DNA of 64,000 bases from Termitomyces sp. T153 (GCA_018296165.2 JACKQL020000028.1:1-64000); one strand, 5' to 3'. Counted from the stretch's first letter, positions 21,501 through 34,424 are shown. The notes: generated by a model not told the origin, from the sequence alone. Translations and numbers: made by a program.

Positions 21501-23972
21501 TGGTACGTGATGTACAAACTGAGTCATGAACAGGTGGAAGCGAGAGTGGCAATTTGGGAACTCCCGTCAAGCCGAGCAAACTTGAATTGTCTGGGAATCC
21601 TATAACGAGATCAGATGTCGCGGATAGTATCGCGCACGAATTACTCAATGTCGCCGCTGGGCCAGCGCTAATGTCGTAGATTATGCCTTCGATAACATCG
21701 TCTCCATTTCTCTGGCCACCAAGATTACTCTCTGGTTTCTTTACCATGGAATCTTCTCCGTTGAATCTGGCAAGAAAGAAGTGAAGCGTGACGATTGGTC
21801 CAGCAGCCTGCTTACATGCGGCTTCTCTGGTCCGTCTTGCCTCCAAGACGGGCACGGTGACTCAAGAAATGCAGAATCGGTATAGTTGGTCCTGGAGCGA
21901 ATAGCCAATACAGGAACGGGGCGCTCAACAGTTCCTCGATATAATCGGTTTCCCTGGCGTGTCTTCGGAAATCAACGACTTTTCCTTCTACTTATAATCA
22001 ATTGGCACTTGGATCACAGGACTGCCAGGATTGTCAGCTCTACTTTCTTGCTCTACATCGCACTGCCTTTGTAACTGGGCCAGAACGAGATGTCATTCGC
22101 GAAAAAAAATATCTGGAGGAATCGTCCATCTTGTTGACCATCAGCTCGTCATGACCGCAACTCAGCGAAACATATCCCACGATATTTTCCTCACTATGAT
22201 TTTTCTACACATTACAACCCGCTTTCTTCAATCTACTCTCTATATCATTTCATTGGCCAGAAAGATGTAGCCAACTCTTGTGATTCAGACAATGATAGAG
22301 AAGACGAGATTGGTCCATTGACATCCACACGGGATGAAGAGCTGCTCAGTGATGTATGTAACAGAGAGTATCTCGCGAACGAAGCGGATGAGAATACGGA
22401 CAGCGCGTGTGAAGAGACAGAGTGGTTGGTGGTTTATCGTTGCGATGAAAAGACGACGCCCCTCGCCTTTCCGATTCGCTGTTTGCGGACATCAAACAGT
22501 ACGATAACGCCACATTCCTCGACCTCTCTGCTGTGTGTTTTCCAAACACGTTGATTGCCGGGGAAGGAAAGCAGACAGATATGAAATCTGCTATTGTCCA
22601 GGCGACGGTCTATATGCGCCAACAAAGACGGACTCGCTTTTGTCTCGGACTTATGGTCCAAAGACAAACTGGAATCACTACGTGCCAATACCACTGGAGT
22701 CGAAGAATGTATCTTGTTTAAGAATATAGGTCATGGCGTCATTGAATCTATTCGTTTGTCTCTGAGGATCCTCCTAGCGACAGATGCAGAGCTCGTACGA
22801 CACCTTCCTTTTCCCTGCGATCAGTGACCATAATGAAGGGGAAATATGAAGACTCTACTTCCACCAAGTGCCCAGCTATTAATAACGAATACGAACGAAC
22901 GTCAAAGAAACAGCGATCACAAACGTTGGGAAAAATTGTTTCTACCCCTTGAAATACTCACCCCAGTCGGAACAATTCATGTTTAGGGAAGTCAATTGGA
23001 TTACCATTGGCAGAGAAAACCTTCATGGACGACCTCCCTCTGGCGAAACGCCCACTTTTTCCTCGCCGAAGATCGGGGCCACCTTGTCGGTCGTTGTACG
23101 CGCGTGTGGTGTGTCCATCAACAGGTGTTCGAATTGGATCCAATACTCGACCAACATCAACATGAATTTCCAAAGGGGAGCCAAGTTTTCTCTAAGGGCC
23201 CCTATGCTCTGAAAATCTACAATGCCGACATTTATACCAATGCATATAAGCAGGACATCTTGTCTAAGGTCGTGAATTGACCAGAACCGATCCAAGGTGT
23301 CTTATTGCCAACCGAGTATGATGTTTATATTTTAGAGCTGACCTTTTCGATGCAACATTTGGTATTTCGGCGAGATCTTGACACTGGTGCGCGGTCTGAC
23401 GCAAGAAGAATATCCCTCAGCTATACCTTTCAGTAAAGCCAAGCATCTCCAAGAAATATTCACTGTTTCAGCTTTCAAATGCGCGCTGTATGAAACAACA
23501 GAAGAACTTTACGACACCACCATATGTGTTTTATTTTACAAGGTCTAAACTACGACTTCTTTTTTTGTTTTCTTTCCCTTATATTTTCTAGATTGGATCT
23601 CTGCAAGCTATCGAGATTATCCATCGCAGCATAAACTTTGGTGACATTGTCCTGAACAGACAAATTTATTGTGAGACCGATCAGAATGTCAATGGATTGA
23701 AAAGAGCGGGATGACTCCCCGCCAGCTCGTGTAGCTCTTATCCGCCGAGAAAAGTTCACATTGGCATTATCGGTGGTCTTCATGATCTTGATATGACGGC
23801 GTTGATTCCCAGGACGTTGTACAAGCCGGACTTCGAGATTCCTGCTCTCATGATGACGCCGAATGACGCTCTTGTTGGATCCGAGACCAAAAACAACCTT
23901 GTTCCTATGGTTCAGCAAAAGCCTAGCTGTGATTGGCGGGCGGTCAGTATCTATCAACGTGAATTTTGCCAA
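21500..23972 (+). pseudogene. Decayed kinase-like (FunK1-like) copy 2
   Basis: Short plus-strand frames succeed one another with stops and shifts. Recognisable pieces are SDVADSIAHELLNVAAGP (near 21610), MKSAIVQATVYMRQQRR (near 22580), GHGVIESIRLSLRILLATD (near 22730), GRCTRVWCV with KGPYALKIYN (near 23090-23210), and IGSLQAIEIIHRSINFGD (near 23590) where a catalytic HRD would be. The ALK lysine and an HR-x-x-N-like loop suggest the basidiomycete FunK1 protein kinase group, but the Asp of HRD is Ser and the family call is tentative. Breaks: an in-frame TGA at 23278-23280 inside continuing similarity, and a frame change near 23370. A related copy lies inverted at 11.2-11.85 kb. Confidence 0.45.
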
Positions 23973-23974
23973 TA

Positions 23975-24386
23975 ACGGCTCACCTTTAGGCTAGGGTGCC
24001 ATGCTATTCATGTCGATTCCTCTCCTTCTCGGCGAGAAAAATTCTGTAATTGATGATGTGGATCAATACTAATTGTCTTGTTGTATCCTTCGATGAATGA
24101 GTTGATGACAAGTCGATGATTGGAGTATAGAACCGCATATCACCCGGCATTCATCTAAATCGCCGTTTTAAATCTCTTTGTTTGAGTATTTTGAGCGAGA
24201 TGAACTCTATGTCTTGCTTGAATGTACTCTGAGATTTCAGGGAGGCAGCACTGCAAGGGCGACGTTGCAGGCTCGATAGTACCGGCTTTATCAAAGCTTA
24301 ACGTCTAACTTTGACAGTTTCTTTCAATGTTCATCATGATTTGTTACCTCATTGTCTTCATATGCTACTGGCTGTACTCTACTGTC
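23975..24386. other. Intergenic region
   Basis: About 400 bp between the kinase relic and the next gene; no feature seen other than the likely promoter of the downstream gene. Confidence 0.35.
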
Positions 24387-24985
24387 ATGTCCATTTCACG
24401 AATATCACCATTAAACTTGCTTCGTAACCTGTCTCGCCCTCCGAGCCTTGGGGCGTCGAGGTTGGTCATTCGGAGAAGTAGTTCCCAGTCTCGAACATGG
24501 CAGGACTTGCGCCGAAGGGCAGTGTCTTCGCACCTCCTTGCAGGTGCTCTTGGTGGTAGTGTCGTCATCGTAGGGGGTGCGTAAGTTTACTTTGCCTGAT
24601 CTAAAGATTTCAATAACTCGTTTAGGTTATGCATGGTATCACTTTTCACCCATCAAATCCACTGTAGAGGCTTTGAGACGTGTTCGAATTTCCATCAAGG
24701 AAGTTAGAACTACTCCAGAACTTATACTGGAGAAGGCACGCGAAAAGATCCTAGTTCTTGCGAAGCGATCGGCCTTTGAGGTGAGACGGGTAAGTGATCA
24801 GAGAATCGTAGAGCCGACGTCCTGGTAGCTTCACGACGCTGATTTATTTGCAGGTCAAATCTGAGGTTCTTTCTCGATCATCTGTCTCGCGAACCATCAA
24901 AGAGAAGGCTGCGTGGTTACGTAGGTCCATTCGTCGAGATGATAGCAAACCAAGCTCACCGGAGCACACTGAGGAGAAGAAATGA
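24387..24985 (+). CDS. Small single-pass membrane protein, probably mitochondrial
   Basis: Three exons (24387-24576, 24626-24789, 24854-24985) give about 161 residues. The N-terminus is rich in Arg and Ser with no acidic residues for 35 positions (ISRISPLNLLRNLSRPPS), typical of a mitochondrial presequence. A hydrophobic Gly-rich segment follows (LLAGALGGSVVIVGGYAWY, about residues 52-70), then a charged helix (TVEALRRVRISIKEVRTTPE) and a basic C-terminus. The second donor is ambiguous by nine bases, so three residues may be absent. I do not know its function; similar small inner-membrane proteins occur in fungi. Confidence 0.6.
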
Positions 24986-25581
24986 GAATACTTTGAGTTT
25001 GACAATTGTATGCCATGTCACATGTATACTTGGCGCATAAAAAAGTTTAGGACGTACTTGATTTTATATGACATTGCGGGGATGAATGTGATTATACAGA
25101 GGAATAAGAAAAGCCACTACATAGGTATTGTCGAAACGTACATAAAATCTGCATCGGCATTCATACAATTTCCCATTCGACCAAGGTAGCGCCACCACAC
25201 GAACAAAGAAATGGTTTGCGAGAGATGCCGGGGACATATGATCTTGATTCAAAATGTTAGGACTTGAGTTATGCTACTCAGTCATAGTGGCAAGATGAAA
25301 CTATGGCCTGCTGATAACATACTATGTTCGCAGTCTGTCGATCATAGTACCGTCATCTTGTGTAGCTGTAAAGGGAGCATACTCTTATATGAAAGTATGA
25401 AAGACATACATATATACATCATGCAACATGCACATAGGAGTCAAAGGGGTTGCCTCTCGTTGCTTTTCTGGCAGAATCAACTAAGGCACCGTTTGTACTT
25501 GCTTGTTACTGACTCTAATAACTGATCGTTGCCAAGCCTGCCAGTGTCAGAACAAACAATTTCCTGGAAGTCCTTTCGCAA
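24986..25581. other. Intergenic region upstream of the RhoGAP gene
   Basis: About 600 bp with no convincing gene. It should contain the 3' end of the small membrane-protein transcript and the RhoGAP promoter. Confidence 0.35.
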
Positions 25582-28048
25582 ATGCCTCCGTTCAATCTCA
25601 AGCAACGACTAGCTGCGCTCTCTATATCTCCCTCTTCTCCTTCTCCTTCAAACGGCCAAGAGCCGCGGTCACCGTTTTCGGCGCTGAAGAAAAAGACTCA
25701 AGCGTTCACCCCACCATGGGCCAAACGACCGCAGCAGGAGAGCACATTGATGCTGGGGGAGTCGGGTGCGGTGCAGGAGGCGATGGACAGGATGATATTT
25801 CAAGCAGGAGTTGACTTTGAGTGAGGTGTCCTTATGTTCATTTGACGTGTTCTAGACTCATATCAATGGTGCATGATATTCTAGGACAAAACCAATGTAT
25901 GTTGAATTCTCTGGTCCTCGATTTGTCTGAACTGATATATCGACAAGAAAGGGTGGTAGTGAATGCATCTGCACTCCCAGATCCACGCGAGGTCTCATAT
26001 GATTTGCTCTTATCGTGCGCCGAACCCATATCCCTACTAGTTGCAGAGCGTTTATCTGAAATGTGAACATTCTAGTTGCATACTCTCGTACTTTGACCTC
26101 TACGGTATGTGACAATCATATCCTGGACGCTCATTTATTTAGTTTTGCACTTGTAGTCGAGTCGGATTACACGGTAGTGTTCTTTGCAGCGGGTGGGCGG
26201 CATGCGCCAGGGTGGAACTGGGTATGGAAGGCGTATCGGAATTTAAGCCGTAAATACCGTAAGAATCTCAAGCAGCTGGTATCATATCACTCTCTTGTAT
26301 GGCACATCGTTGTTGTTAACTTTGTTTCAGTACATCGTACACTCCTCCTTCTTTTCCAAGAGTGAGTCGCGTCGTTTCCGCGAACCCCAGAGTCCCAACC
26401 TGATTGATCAAACTTTAGTGTTGTTCTCCCTGGCAGGTGCCATCATAAGGTTAATCTTATCTCCGTCAAGACCTAGAACCAAAACTTGATTTCTGACCAG
26501 TCCCAAATTCTTTCGGAAACTGGTGTACATCGACACCCTTTCTGAGCTGGCAACAATGGTCCCGATCACCCAGATTGATATTCCTCGAGCTGTATACCAG
26601 TGAGTACAGTCTTTCTCTTCCTTTCTTCTTGTACTGAACGCGTTATACAAGGGAGAATTTGAAGTTTGAAGACTCAATCACAATGCCGACTCCCATGCGA
26701 TCCAATATTTTTGGCGTTTCACTAGAGGAGCTTATGGGATATGATGGTGAGAAAGGAGGGCTTCCGAGGGTCGTGAAAGATTCCATTCAGTATCTAAGAG
26801 AGAACGGTACGCTTTGACGACGTACTGTTCTTTCTGTTCTTGTCAATCTGTCTTCAGGATTGTTGGAAGACGGCCTCTTCAGAAGATCACCGTCCTCCGC
26901 CATGCTCAGGGCTGCTCAAGATGCATACGATCGGGGTAAGGATTTTCTATTCCTTCTCGGCGTCTCATCCCTACATTTTATTCAGGGAACGTTGTATCAC
27001 TGAAAAGTTTTGGTGATGCCCACCTTGCTGCGGTGCTTCTCAAGAAGTATCTCCGCGACCTACCAGAACCTATTTTTCCCGAAGCACTGTATCCACTCAT
27101 TCGCCGGTGTCCACTTCCTACTAATGACTCTTCTGATGTGGCGAGTGTCACCTACATTCGCAGTGTTGTTCTGTCCGCCATTCTCCCTTGTGCGTACATA
27201 CTCCTTAGCCAAGTTCTCCGTAAGTTTCGGACATCTTATGCATCATCTTCCTTACTGACCTGTCTCATCTAGATTTGATGCACGAGGTGTCTCTACGTGC
27301 TGCTTCGAACAGGATGGACGCTCAAAACCTTGCCATCGTCCTCTGCCCCAACCTCCTGAAGGGCTCCAACCCCATGCGCGACGTGATGATGTGCTCCGTG
27401 GCCAATGCCGCCTTCACTTCCCCCTCTTCTTCACCCGACCCTTCCTCTTCACCCTCTGCTACACTTGGTGTTGTCATCAAGATCTGTATTGAGCGATATT
27501 ACGAGGTTTTCGACGAGGTCTTAGACCGTAGCGAGGCTGTTCCACCCTCACGGTCATACCAAGACTCGGACCGCAGCGAGGCATCAGCGAGCCCCACGCC
27601 CGGGCATGACGACGAGAGTATCGACGATGCGATGCTCGTCATGCCTATTGGACCCAGCGGAAGCCGGACAGGTTTATCAAGTGCTTGGGTAGCCACGAAC
27701 GGGAATGGGGGCTTCAAGCCACAGCACAGGAGTAATCTCTCCCATGAGTCTGTGCGGTCCGTGCAGGAAGGTAGGGGACAGAGTGGGTCCATCGGCGGCG
27801 GAGGGAACAATAATGTGTACCTGAGTGCCAGCAGGTCCAAATCGATGATGAATATCGAGAATGGGACAGGGACTGTTGGTGGGAGGCGGGGATCGATTAC
27901 GTTGGGCAGGGGGACGATGAAAAAATCGAGTGGGGCGGGTGTAGAGGCTATTGGGGTTACTGCTGAGGGGTTTTTCAGTCCCCCAAGTAATGTGCTGTCT
28001 GTCCCGCCAAATGAAGGGAATGGGCTGGAGCCGAGTAGGGATGCTTGA
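25582..28048 (+). CDS. Sec14-like (CRAL-TRIO) plus RhoGAP domain protein
   Basis: Twelve exons join to 622 residues: 25582-25820, 25885-25896, 25952-26014, 26076-26104, 26157-26278, 26331-26361, 26419-26449, 26501-26599, 26652-26806, 26858-26935, 26986-27219, 27273-28048. The first half is a CRAL-TRIO/Sec14 domain of the ARHGAP1 type (MVVVNASALPDPREVSYD, YTVVFFAAGGRHAPGWNW, LYIVHSSFFSKMLFSLAGA). The second is RhoGAP, with the catalytic arginine in GLFRRSPSS and the conserved KKYLRDLPEPIF, followed by NRMDAQNLAIVLCPNLL. The tail is Ser/Gly-rich. Such proteins switch off Rho-family GTPases such as Cdc42 at membranes. Exon 2 is only 12 nt. All splices are GT-AG. Confidence 0.9.
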
Positions 28049-28550
28049 GGTTCGGGGGTGCTGGCACATCATTATTTATGTATCTATCTATTGTATCTTT
28101 TGCTTTTTTGGGCCGTTTTGATTTGCTTATTCGACTGTTGTATTACTTCTGTGTAAACTGCTCAATTGTCATGTTATTTGTCTGTTGTGGTTTTTTTTTA
28201 TGACTCCTCATCTGGGTCATATGCATTTATGACTCGACGAGGAGGGGTGGGAGTTGTGTGTGAGAGACTCGAGTCAGAACGCCGGCAAAAATGGGAAGAT
28301 TGATCGAAGACGATAAAGGGAAATGCATGGACCAGTCCTTATAAGCCATGCAGGTCTACCAGAATCCCTCTATGAACAATCTCTACACCATCGTGAGTTT
28401 CTGTCGAGGTCGAGTCCTGATGTCTGCTCAGCCACAGCCGTGGGAAGCTCGTCGTCCATTTGTTGTTTGCCTAGTAGTAGCTTTGTTGTGTCCTTGTTCT
28501 TTACCACAACCTATAACTTTTGTATTGGCTATTCATTGGGCTACGTGTAC
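28049..28550. other. Intergenic region upstream of RNA14
   Basis: About 500 bp. The RNA14 reading frame is open farther upstream, but the ATG at 28551 is the best start because what precedes it does not look like protein of this family. No other feature seen. Confidence 0.35.
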
Positions 28551-31448
28551 ATGACGGAACCAGCCGATTCTTCAGGCGACAATACACAAGGAACAGAAGA
28601 TTTTCTCGCTGTCAAAAATGAATCCCAGCAAGACATTGAAATGTCGCCACCTCCAACGGAATATGAAGCACTTTCAGCGCAATTGAAACAGCATCCACAC
28701 GATCCAAATGCTTGGAAGAGACTCATTAGTCTGGCGGAAGAATCGGGCAATTTGGACAAAGTTCGCGCGTCGTTCGATGCGCTGCTGCAACAATATCCGA
28801 ATACTGTGTGTGACTTAAGGTTCCTTTTTTCTGCGTCTGATACCTTTGTTCGTAGTCTTCTGCACAAATACGCTACATTGGTCACTTTTTACAAGATCCT
28901 TCATTGTTTGGCGAAGCGGAAGACTTATTTAAAAAGTTTCTTGTAAAATCACCCGAAGTAGATTTGTGGAAATTCTATCTGACATATGTTAGGTATATCA
29001 TCATTTCATTTATATATCTTTTCTATGCACTGACGGATGTACTCTAGGCGTGTCAACGCTACTCCATCAACACGAGATGCGGTTCGTAAGTCATACGAGT
29101 TCGCAGTGAATCATATCGGGCAAGACAAGGACAGTGGCGATATATGGAGAGATTATATTCAATTTTTACGTTCTGGCGAGACAACAACTACATGGGAAGA
29201 ACAACAGAAGATGGACGCGCTGAGAAAAGTCTACCATCGCGCGGTTCAGATCCCCCTCGAATGCGTCGAAACGTTGTGGCAAGAACTTGAGTCCTTTGAG
29301 AACAATCTGAATAGGATTACGGCAAAGAAGTTCATGTCCGACCTCTCGCCGGGATACATCCAAGCTCGCACTACCTTTCGTCAGATCATAAATCATATGG
29401 GAATGACGATCCTCTCGTCCCCGTCTGTGTCCTCAACTCGACCTGAGCTTGTTCTCCCCGCTCTACCGACATTCAACACGTCAGAGCGCACGCTTGTTGG
29501 AAAGTGGAAGTCTTACCTCAAGTGGGAAGAGACCAATCCCCTCATGCTTGAAGAGAAAGACAAGTCTGTCCTCGTGTCGCGCATCCAGAGTATCTATCGT
29601 AAGGCGTTGATCCGCATGCGGTATTATCCCGAGATTTGGTTCATGGCCTACACGTGGCTGAATAGCGTAGGCAAGCATGATGAAGCTATAACAATTTTGA
29701 AGGCAGGTATAGAAGCCAACCCGGCCAGGTATGTAGATTTCCCCTTATCTCCTCGTACCACTCAATTTTTCCTCATAGTTACCTTCTCGCTTTCGCGTAT
29801 GCTGAAGCCCTTGAAGTCAAGGAAGCCTTTGCTGAAGTCCACTCTCAATACGACCGGCTCCTCGGTGTTCTCAGCGCGAAGCTTGTAGAGCTTGAAGCTC
29901 GTATCACGACAGAAGCATCTCAAAACGCCAGCGATTCTTTTACTTCAACAGACTTAGGCGATCTCAACTCTCAGTCGCAGAGTTCCCCATTAACTAAGCA
30001 ACCGTCGGACGAGAAGACGCCCAAGCCGTCGGAGCTCAGGGAACGACGAACTGAATATGGACTTGCGTATAATATGTACATGCGGTTCGGGAGGCGGGCG
30101 GAAGGGATTAAGTCGTCACGAGCAATATTTGGAAGGGCAAGGAAGGACAGGTGGACGCCATGGGAAGTATATGAAGCCGCAGGTGAGTGCATATTGGTCT
30201 GTTGATGTTGATTGATGATTGTCTTAACGATTTATATCTAGCGCTGATGGAGTACCATTGCTCCCAAGACGGCGCGGGGGTTGGAAGTCGAATCTTCGAG
30301 AAAGGCTTGGAGCTCTTTGCTGATGAGGTTGAATTCGTGTTACGGTACCTGGGCTTCCTCATCTCGATCAACGACAAAATCAGTGAGTCGTGAATTTGAT
30401 CAACCTTCTTGACTTCTTTCTGATTTACTGATCCTACAGATGCTCGAGCCCTGTTCGAACGTGTCATCGGCACCTTCGTCCCCGATCGTGCTCGACCGCT
30501 CTGGGAACGTTGGGCAAGATATGAATACCAGTACGGAGACCTCAATGCTTCCCTGCAGCTCGAAAAGCGCATTGCTGAGGTATATCCCCTTGGTACGCAT
30601 TGCAATCTAGCCCTTCCTCATGTTCTCATACTTCTCATGTTAGATCCGCCGATAAAGCGGTTTGCTCAGCGTCACACGTACCTCGGGACGGACGCCATCG
30701 CCGCACAAGACTTAGGCTTCACCCTCGCACGTAAGGCTTCAGAGACTCTTGCACGAACCGAAACAAATGCAACTATTGCTCCTTCTAACTCTGGCAGTGG
30801 TGGCAATGGTGGTGGTAGTGGATCTAACAACAATATTGCTTCTCATAAGCGCGCTGTGTCACCAGACTATCGTAAGCGCGAGGAACGCGGTGGTGGCGGT
30901 AGTGGGGACTATCCTCAATCTCACAAGCGCGCGAGGGGGATGTCGCCGCCGCCTCCGAGGAGCGAAAGGGACAGGGATAGGTGGGACCCGCCTCCGTCGT
31001 CACGGAGAAGACACAGTCCACCCCCGCCTAGCTGGGAAAGGGAGGGGAGAGATAGAGCACCATTGCCGCCGCCGCGTGAAGAGGAGAAGCCGAAGGTAGC
31101 TAGTTTACCGAACGTGATTTCGTGGTTCATCGGGGAGCTGCCAACACCATCGTCATTCGATGGTAAGTCTGCTCACTGTTCATCGTGTTGAAGGGTGTGT
31201 TAATGTGCATGTGTGGCGTAGGCCCGGTTTTCAGGACTGAGGATTTAATGAATCTGTTCAGAAACGCTGTAATTCCTAGTAGTGGTAGATCGAAGTCTCC
31301 CCCGCCACCTACCCCGCCTCGGACTGGTGCGTTCTCTGTCTTTTCACAATCCACCTGCTAAGTGTTCTCCGCGATAGGTGGCCGCCCGCCTCCCGATTAT
31401 GGACCCTATCAAGGTCCTGGAGGTGGTCGTGTGGGGCGGCGTTATTAG
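28551..31448 (+). CDS. RNA14: mRNA 3'-end processing protein Rna14 (CstF-77)
   Basis: Nine exons (28551-28805, 28856-28992, 29048-29728, 29779-30182, 30242-30382, 30440-30592, 30644-31162, 31222-31326, 31378-31448) join to 821 residues. HAT (half-a-TPR) repeats run through most of the protein: DPNAWKRLISLAEESGNLDK, PEVDLWKFYLTYV, DSGDIWRDYIQFL, PEIWFMAYTWLNSVGKHDEA, RWTPWEVYEAAALMEYHC and RPLWERWARYEYQYGD. The C-terminus is low-complexity (Gly/Ser/Asn, then Arg/Pro-rich) ending GRVGRRY. Rna14 is the scaffold of cleavage factor IA (CstF in animals) and binds Rna15 for nuclear cleavage and polyadenylation of pre-mRNA. Hrp1, its functional partner, is encoded about 14 kb away. Confidence 0.93.
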
Positions 31449-31676
31449 TGTTTCGAAACTATCTCAATGTAGGACGGAGACTTAGACAAGCAGGCCCCGG
31501 AAAATATGTTGGCTGGATGCGCAAACTAAGCGTTGCTGCTCTCACAAAGTGAAAGCGATGTGTGTAGCAACGAATGTGCAAGATGAGAATGCAAGATGAC
31601 CAATCGCTGGGTTGACAGTGGCACATTGCCACTGTCTTCATCCGATTATAGGGCTTCTAGCGTTTGTTGTATATAC
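31449..31676. other. Intergenic region downstream of RNA14
   Basis: About 230 bp between RNA14 and the MITE; no gene seen. Confidence 0.3.
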
Positions 31677-31679
31677 TTA

Positions 31680-31883
31680 CACTGCTGGGGCCAGAAAATG
31701 TTTCCAATGGAAAAAGAGTCAAAAGAAACCTGTCATCTGTTTCTTGGCTAGCTTTTTACTATAGAAAAAGGCAAATTTCCTTTGTTCAAAGACTTTTTCC
31801 ATCAGAAATTGCCACATAGGAAATGGCATAACAGGTTTCCTTTTGATTTTTTCCCAAGGAAACACAATTGAGTGCCAGCAGTG
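31680..31883. mobile_element. Foldback MITE with TTA target duplication
   Basis: The ends are perfect inverted repeats CACTGCTGG / CCAGCAGTG, flanked on both sides by TTA (31677-31679 and 31884-31886). Inside, CAAAAGAAACCTGT on the left matches CAAAAGGAAACCTGT on the complement of the right, so most of the 204 bp folds back on itself. There is no ORF. A 3-bp TTA duplication suggests PIF/Harbinger; a TA target (Tc1/mariner) is also possible because both flanks contain TA. Confidence 0.7.
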
Positions 31884-31886
31884 TTA

Positions 31887-32050
31887 GCAATCAGGGGAGG
31901 TGTTACGGCTATTCCCTGTCCTTATGTATGTGATGATAACATGCTCTCAATGGCTATTAGGGATCTTCAAGGCGAGTGCATCGACCGTTTCAAACTGATC
32001 GACTCAAAATGAAAGATATTCCGTAGTTATTAGTGAGAATTCAATAAGCG
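31887..32050. other. CpG-normal spacer before the second repeat block
   Basis: A short stretch with ordinary CpG content and no gene, separating the MITE from the long CpG-depleted block. Confidence 0.3.
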
Positions 32051-34424
32051 GCGGCAAGCGCCATCTCCCCACTCTTATATATTCAACTATTTATGCACAA
32101 ATAACAAAAAAGAATTATGTTCGAAAGAAAGCAACAATGATCCACAAGCATTATATTTGTATGGTCATACAAAAACAGAAACATATATCAAGGAAGTATT
32201 GCCACTTTGAGGAACTGAAGTTGTTTTTCAGTCACATGAGGGTCTACTTTGACACTTTCTGAGCATCCTTCCTGTCACCTCTTTTGTTGTAGTATTCACC
32301 TTCAACATCCAGCTGTGGCTATCAAAAGATTTCAGAGGAAATGGATAAAGGTTGTGAACATCCTGTCTATAGAATGAACAAATGAATGACTTTGTTGACA
32401 AGCACATACAATTAGTAACATCTTGATACTGATGAAGAAAGCTTTGTTAAAACAACACATCAATTGCACCAAAACAGGTCCATCAGAATAAAATTTATTA
32501 GCATGAGATAGAGGATTTTCAGGAATTATAAGAGCATGAGCAACTATATCTCCAAAATTGTGGAGAGCAAGATGATAAAAAAACTTGACCAAGTTAGTAG
32601 CTTATAATTGTACACTCTGATTAGATGAGAGAGCAAGCCATTTCTGTCTGAATCAATTAAAGTGCATAAAAATTGCATTAATAGTAGATTGTTTACTTTG
32701 AGATTTTGGAATTGAAAACCTAATTTCTTCTACAAGTGAGATGATTCAGAGACTGAAGATAATACTTCTAAGTATAAAAGAAAACAGGATGATGAACATA
32801 TGAAGGATAAACACAAAAAAGAGGTATACTTGAAAGGATAAAAGAGTGAAGAACAACTGTCATAACCATCTAGGATGACAAACAATTTCTCTGCAAGGTT
32901 GCAGTGAACATATCTAGAAAGTAATAAGAAATAAAGAAGAAGGCAACTCCTCTGAAACATTAGCTAGCTGTTCTACTACAGAGCCTGTGTAAGGGAAAGG
33001 TGCACTTTGCAGTGTAGACCTGACAAATCAAGCCAACACAAGCAGCTAGCAAGAGTCAAAGGGCTGGAGCAAGTAGGTATAGCTAACCAGGTCCACAAGC
33101 AAGGCAACTAAGAGTTGGGTAGGGGGCAAGCACAGCAAGCTAAGTGAGGGGATGACACTGAAGTGCTTACAGTCAGTTCAGTGTATAGACCTGGTGAACA
33201 CCACTATTGTTCAGTCTGAGGATATTCCATCCTGCAGACCACCTGATATACTACATTTGTGGCTATGCTATGACTAACACTAAATGACTAAGCAGGCCCC
33301 AGTATGATAAAGGAGTATGACTAAACAGTAATCAATAATGAGTAAGATCCAATCATGACTCAAAAATAACAACTCATACAAGATGAAAGAGCAAAGGACA
33401 TGCCAGGTGACATGCCAGGTGGTTAGACAGGTGGCCAAAGAGAGTGCATACCATTGGGCTAAGCCTGAAATAGTGTTGGACACCCAGGAAATGAGTAGTC
33501 CCCTCACAGCCTGGAGAATCAAAGCTATGAGCATCATGAGAATATAAAGAGCTATAGTATTTTCGAAAGTCATCTATCAAAAACTCAATATTGGTAGAAG
33601 GGCAATCTTTTTCATCACAAGAACCCTTGGTACACAGCACTTTTTCCAAAAGAAACATAATATGCAGTAATCCACAAATTTGAATAGTAGTACACTGATA
33701 AGTGGTGTATACATATACATATTCTGCACAGTAACATTATAGGTAAACATTGTTTGATCCTTCATCAATATCAATGTTCAATGATCCCTTATATTTTATA
33801 GTGCCAGTAATTGTCATCTCTTTATTGTAGTGCTTGCTTTCTATATTTCATAGTTCATTCAGTTATCTTTTTTTGTGTCACACCCACTTACTAGCCTGAA
33901 TGATCCATTCATGACTTGAGTGAGGGATCTTAGCACCATTAGCATCCTTGAATGATCCTCCTTGCATGGGAACAACAATGAATGACACTTCTGCTGCCAT
34001 TAGGTCATCAATGTGGAATGTTTGGATTCCAATAGCTTTGAGCATAGAAATTCATCCTGTAGTGGTGACAAGCACCAGTCTCCAACTGTTATTAATTAAT
34101 ATTAGTCAATTGTTGAATGATGAACAATCTTTTACAGTGAAACAAACACAACACATTCATTTAGCTAGTGTAGTGCAAAAACAGGATAGTATGTTCTTAA
34201 GGTAGTATTGCATGAAGAATCTGGTGTTCTTCTGCTGCTTGGGCATTTCTATCAACAACAGTTATCCCCTCCTTCCTGTAAATACTTTTTCTTGACAAAT
34301 TGGGTAGTCTTCATCATCAAAATTGAGCTGCTGCTTGTGCAAGATCTTCTCAAGATTGTATAATGAGCTTGTATTGAGTGGTTTGATTAGATGAATGCCA
34401 AGTTAGTTGTGAAAGGGAATAGAT
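32050..34424. other. CpG-depleted repeat DNA, unassigned
   Basis: AT-rich, almost without CpG and broken by stops in all frames. I recognise no protein domain. It lies outside the copia LTR and is probably older transposon sequence. I find no RNA gene or tandem repeat in it. Confidence 0.45.

Noticed and set aside
30749..31099. Overlapping ORFs in the RNA14 C-terminal region
   Set aside because: Shadows of the low-complexity Gly/Ser/Arg/Pro-rich coding sequence of RNA14, which fits through both flanking introns.
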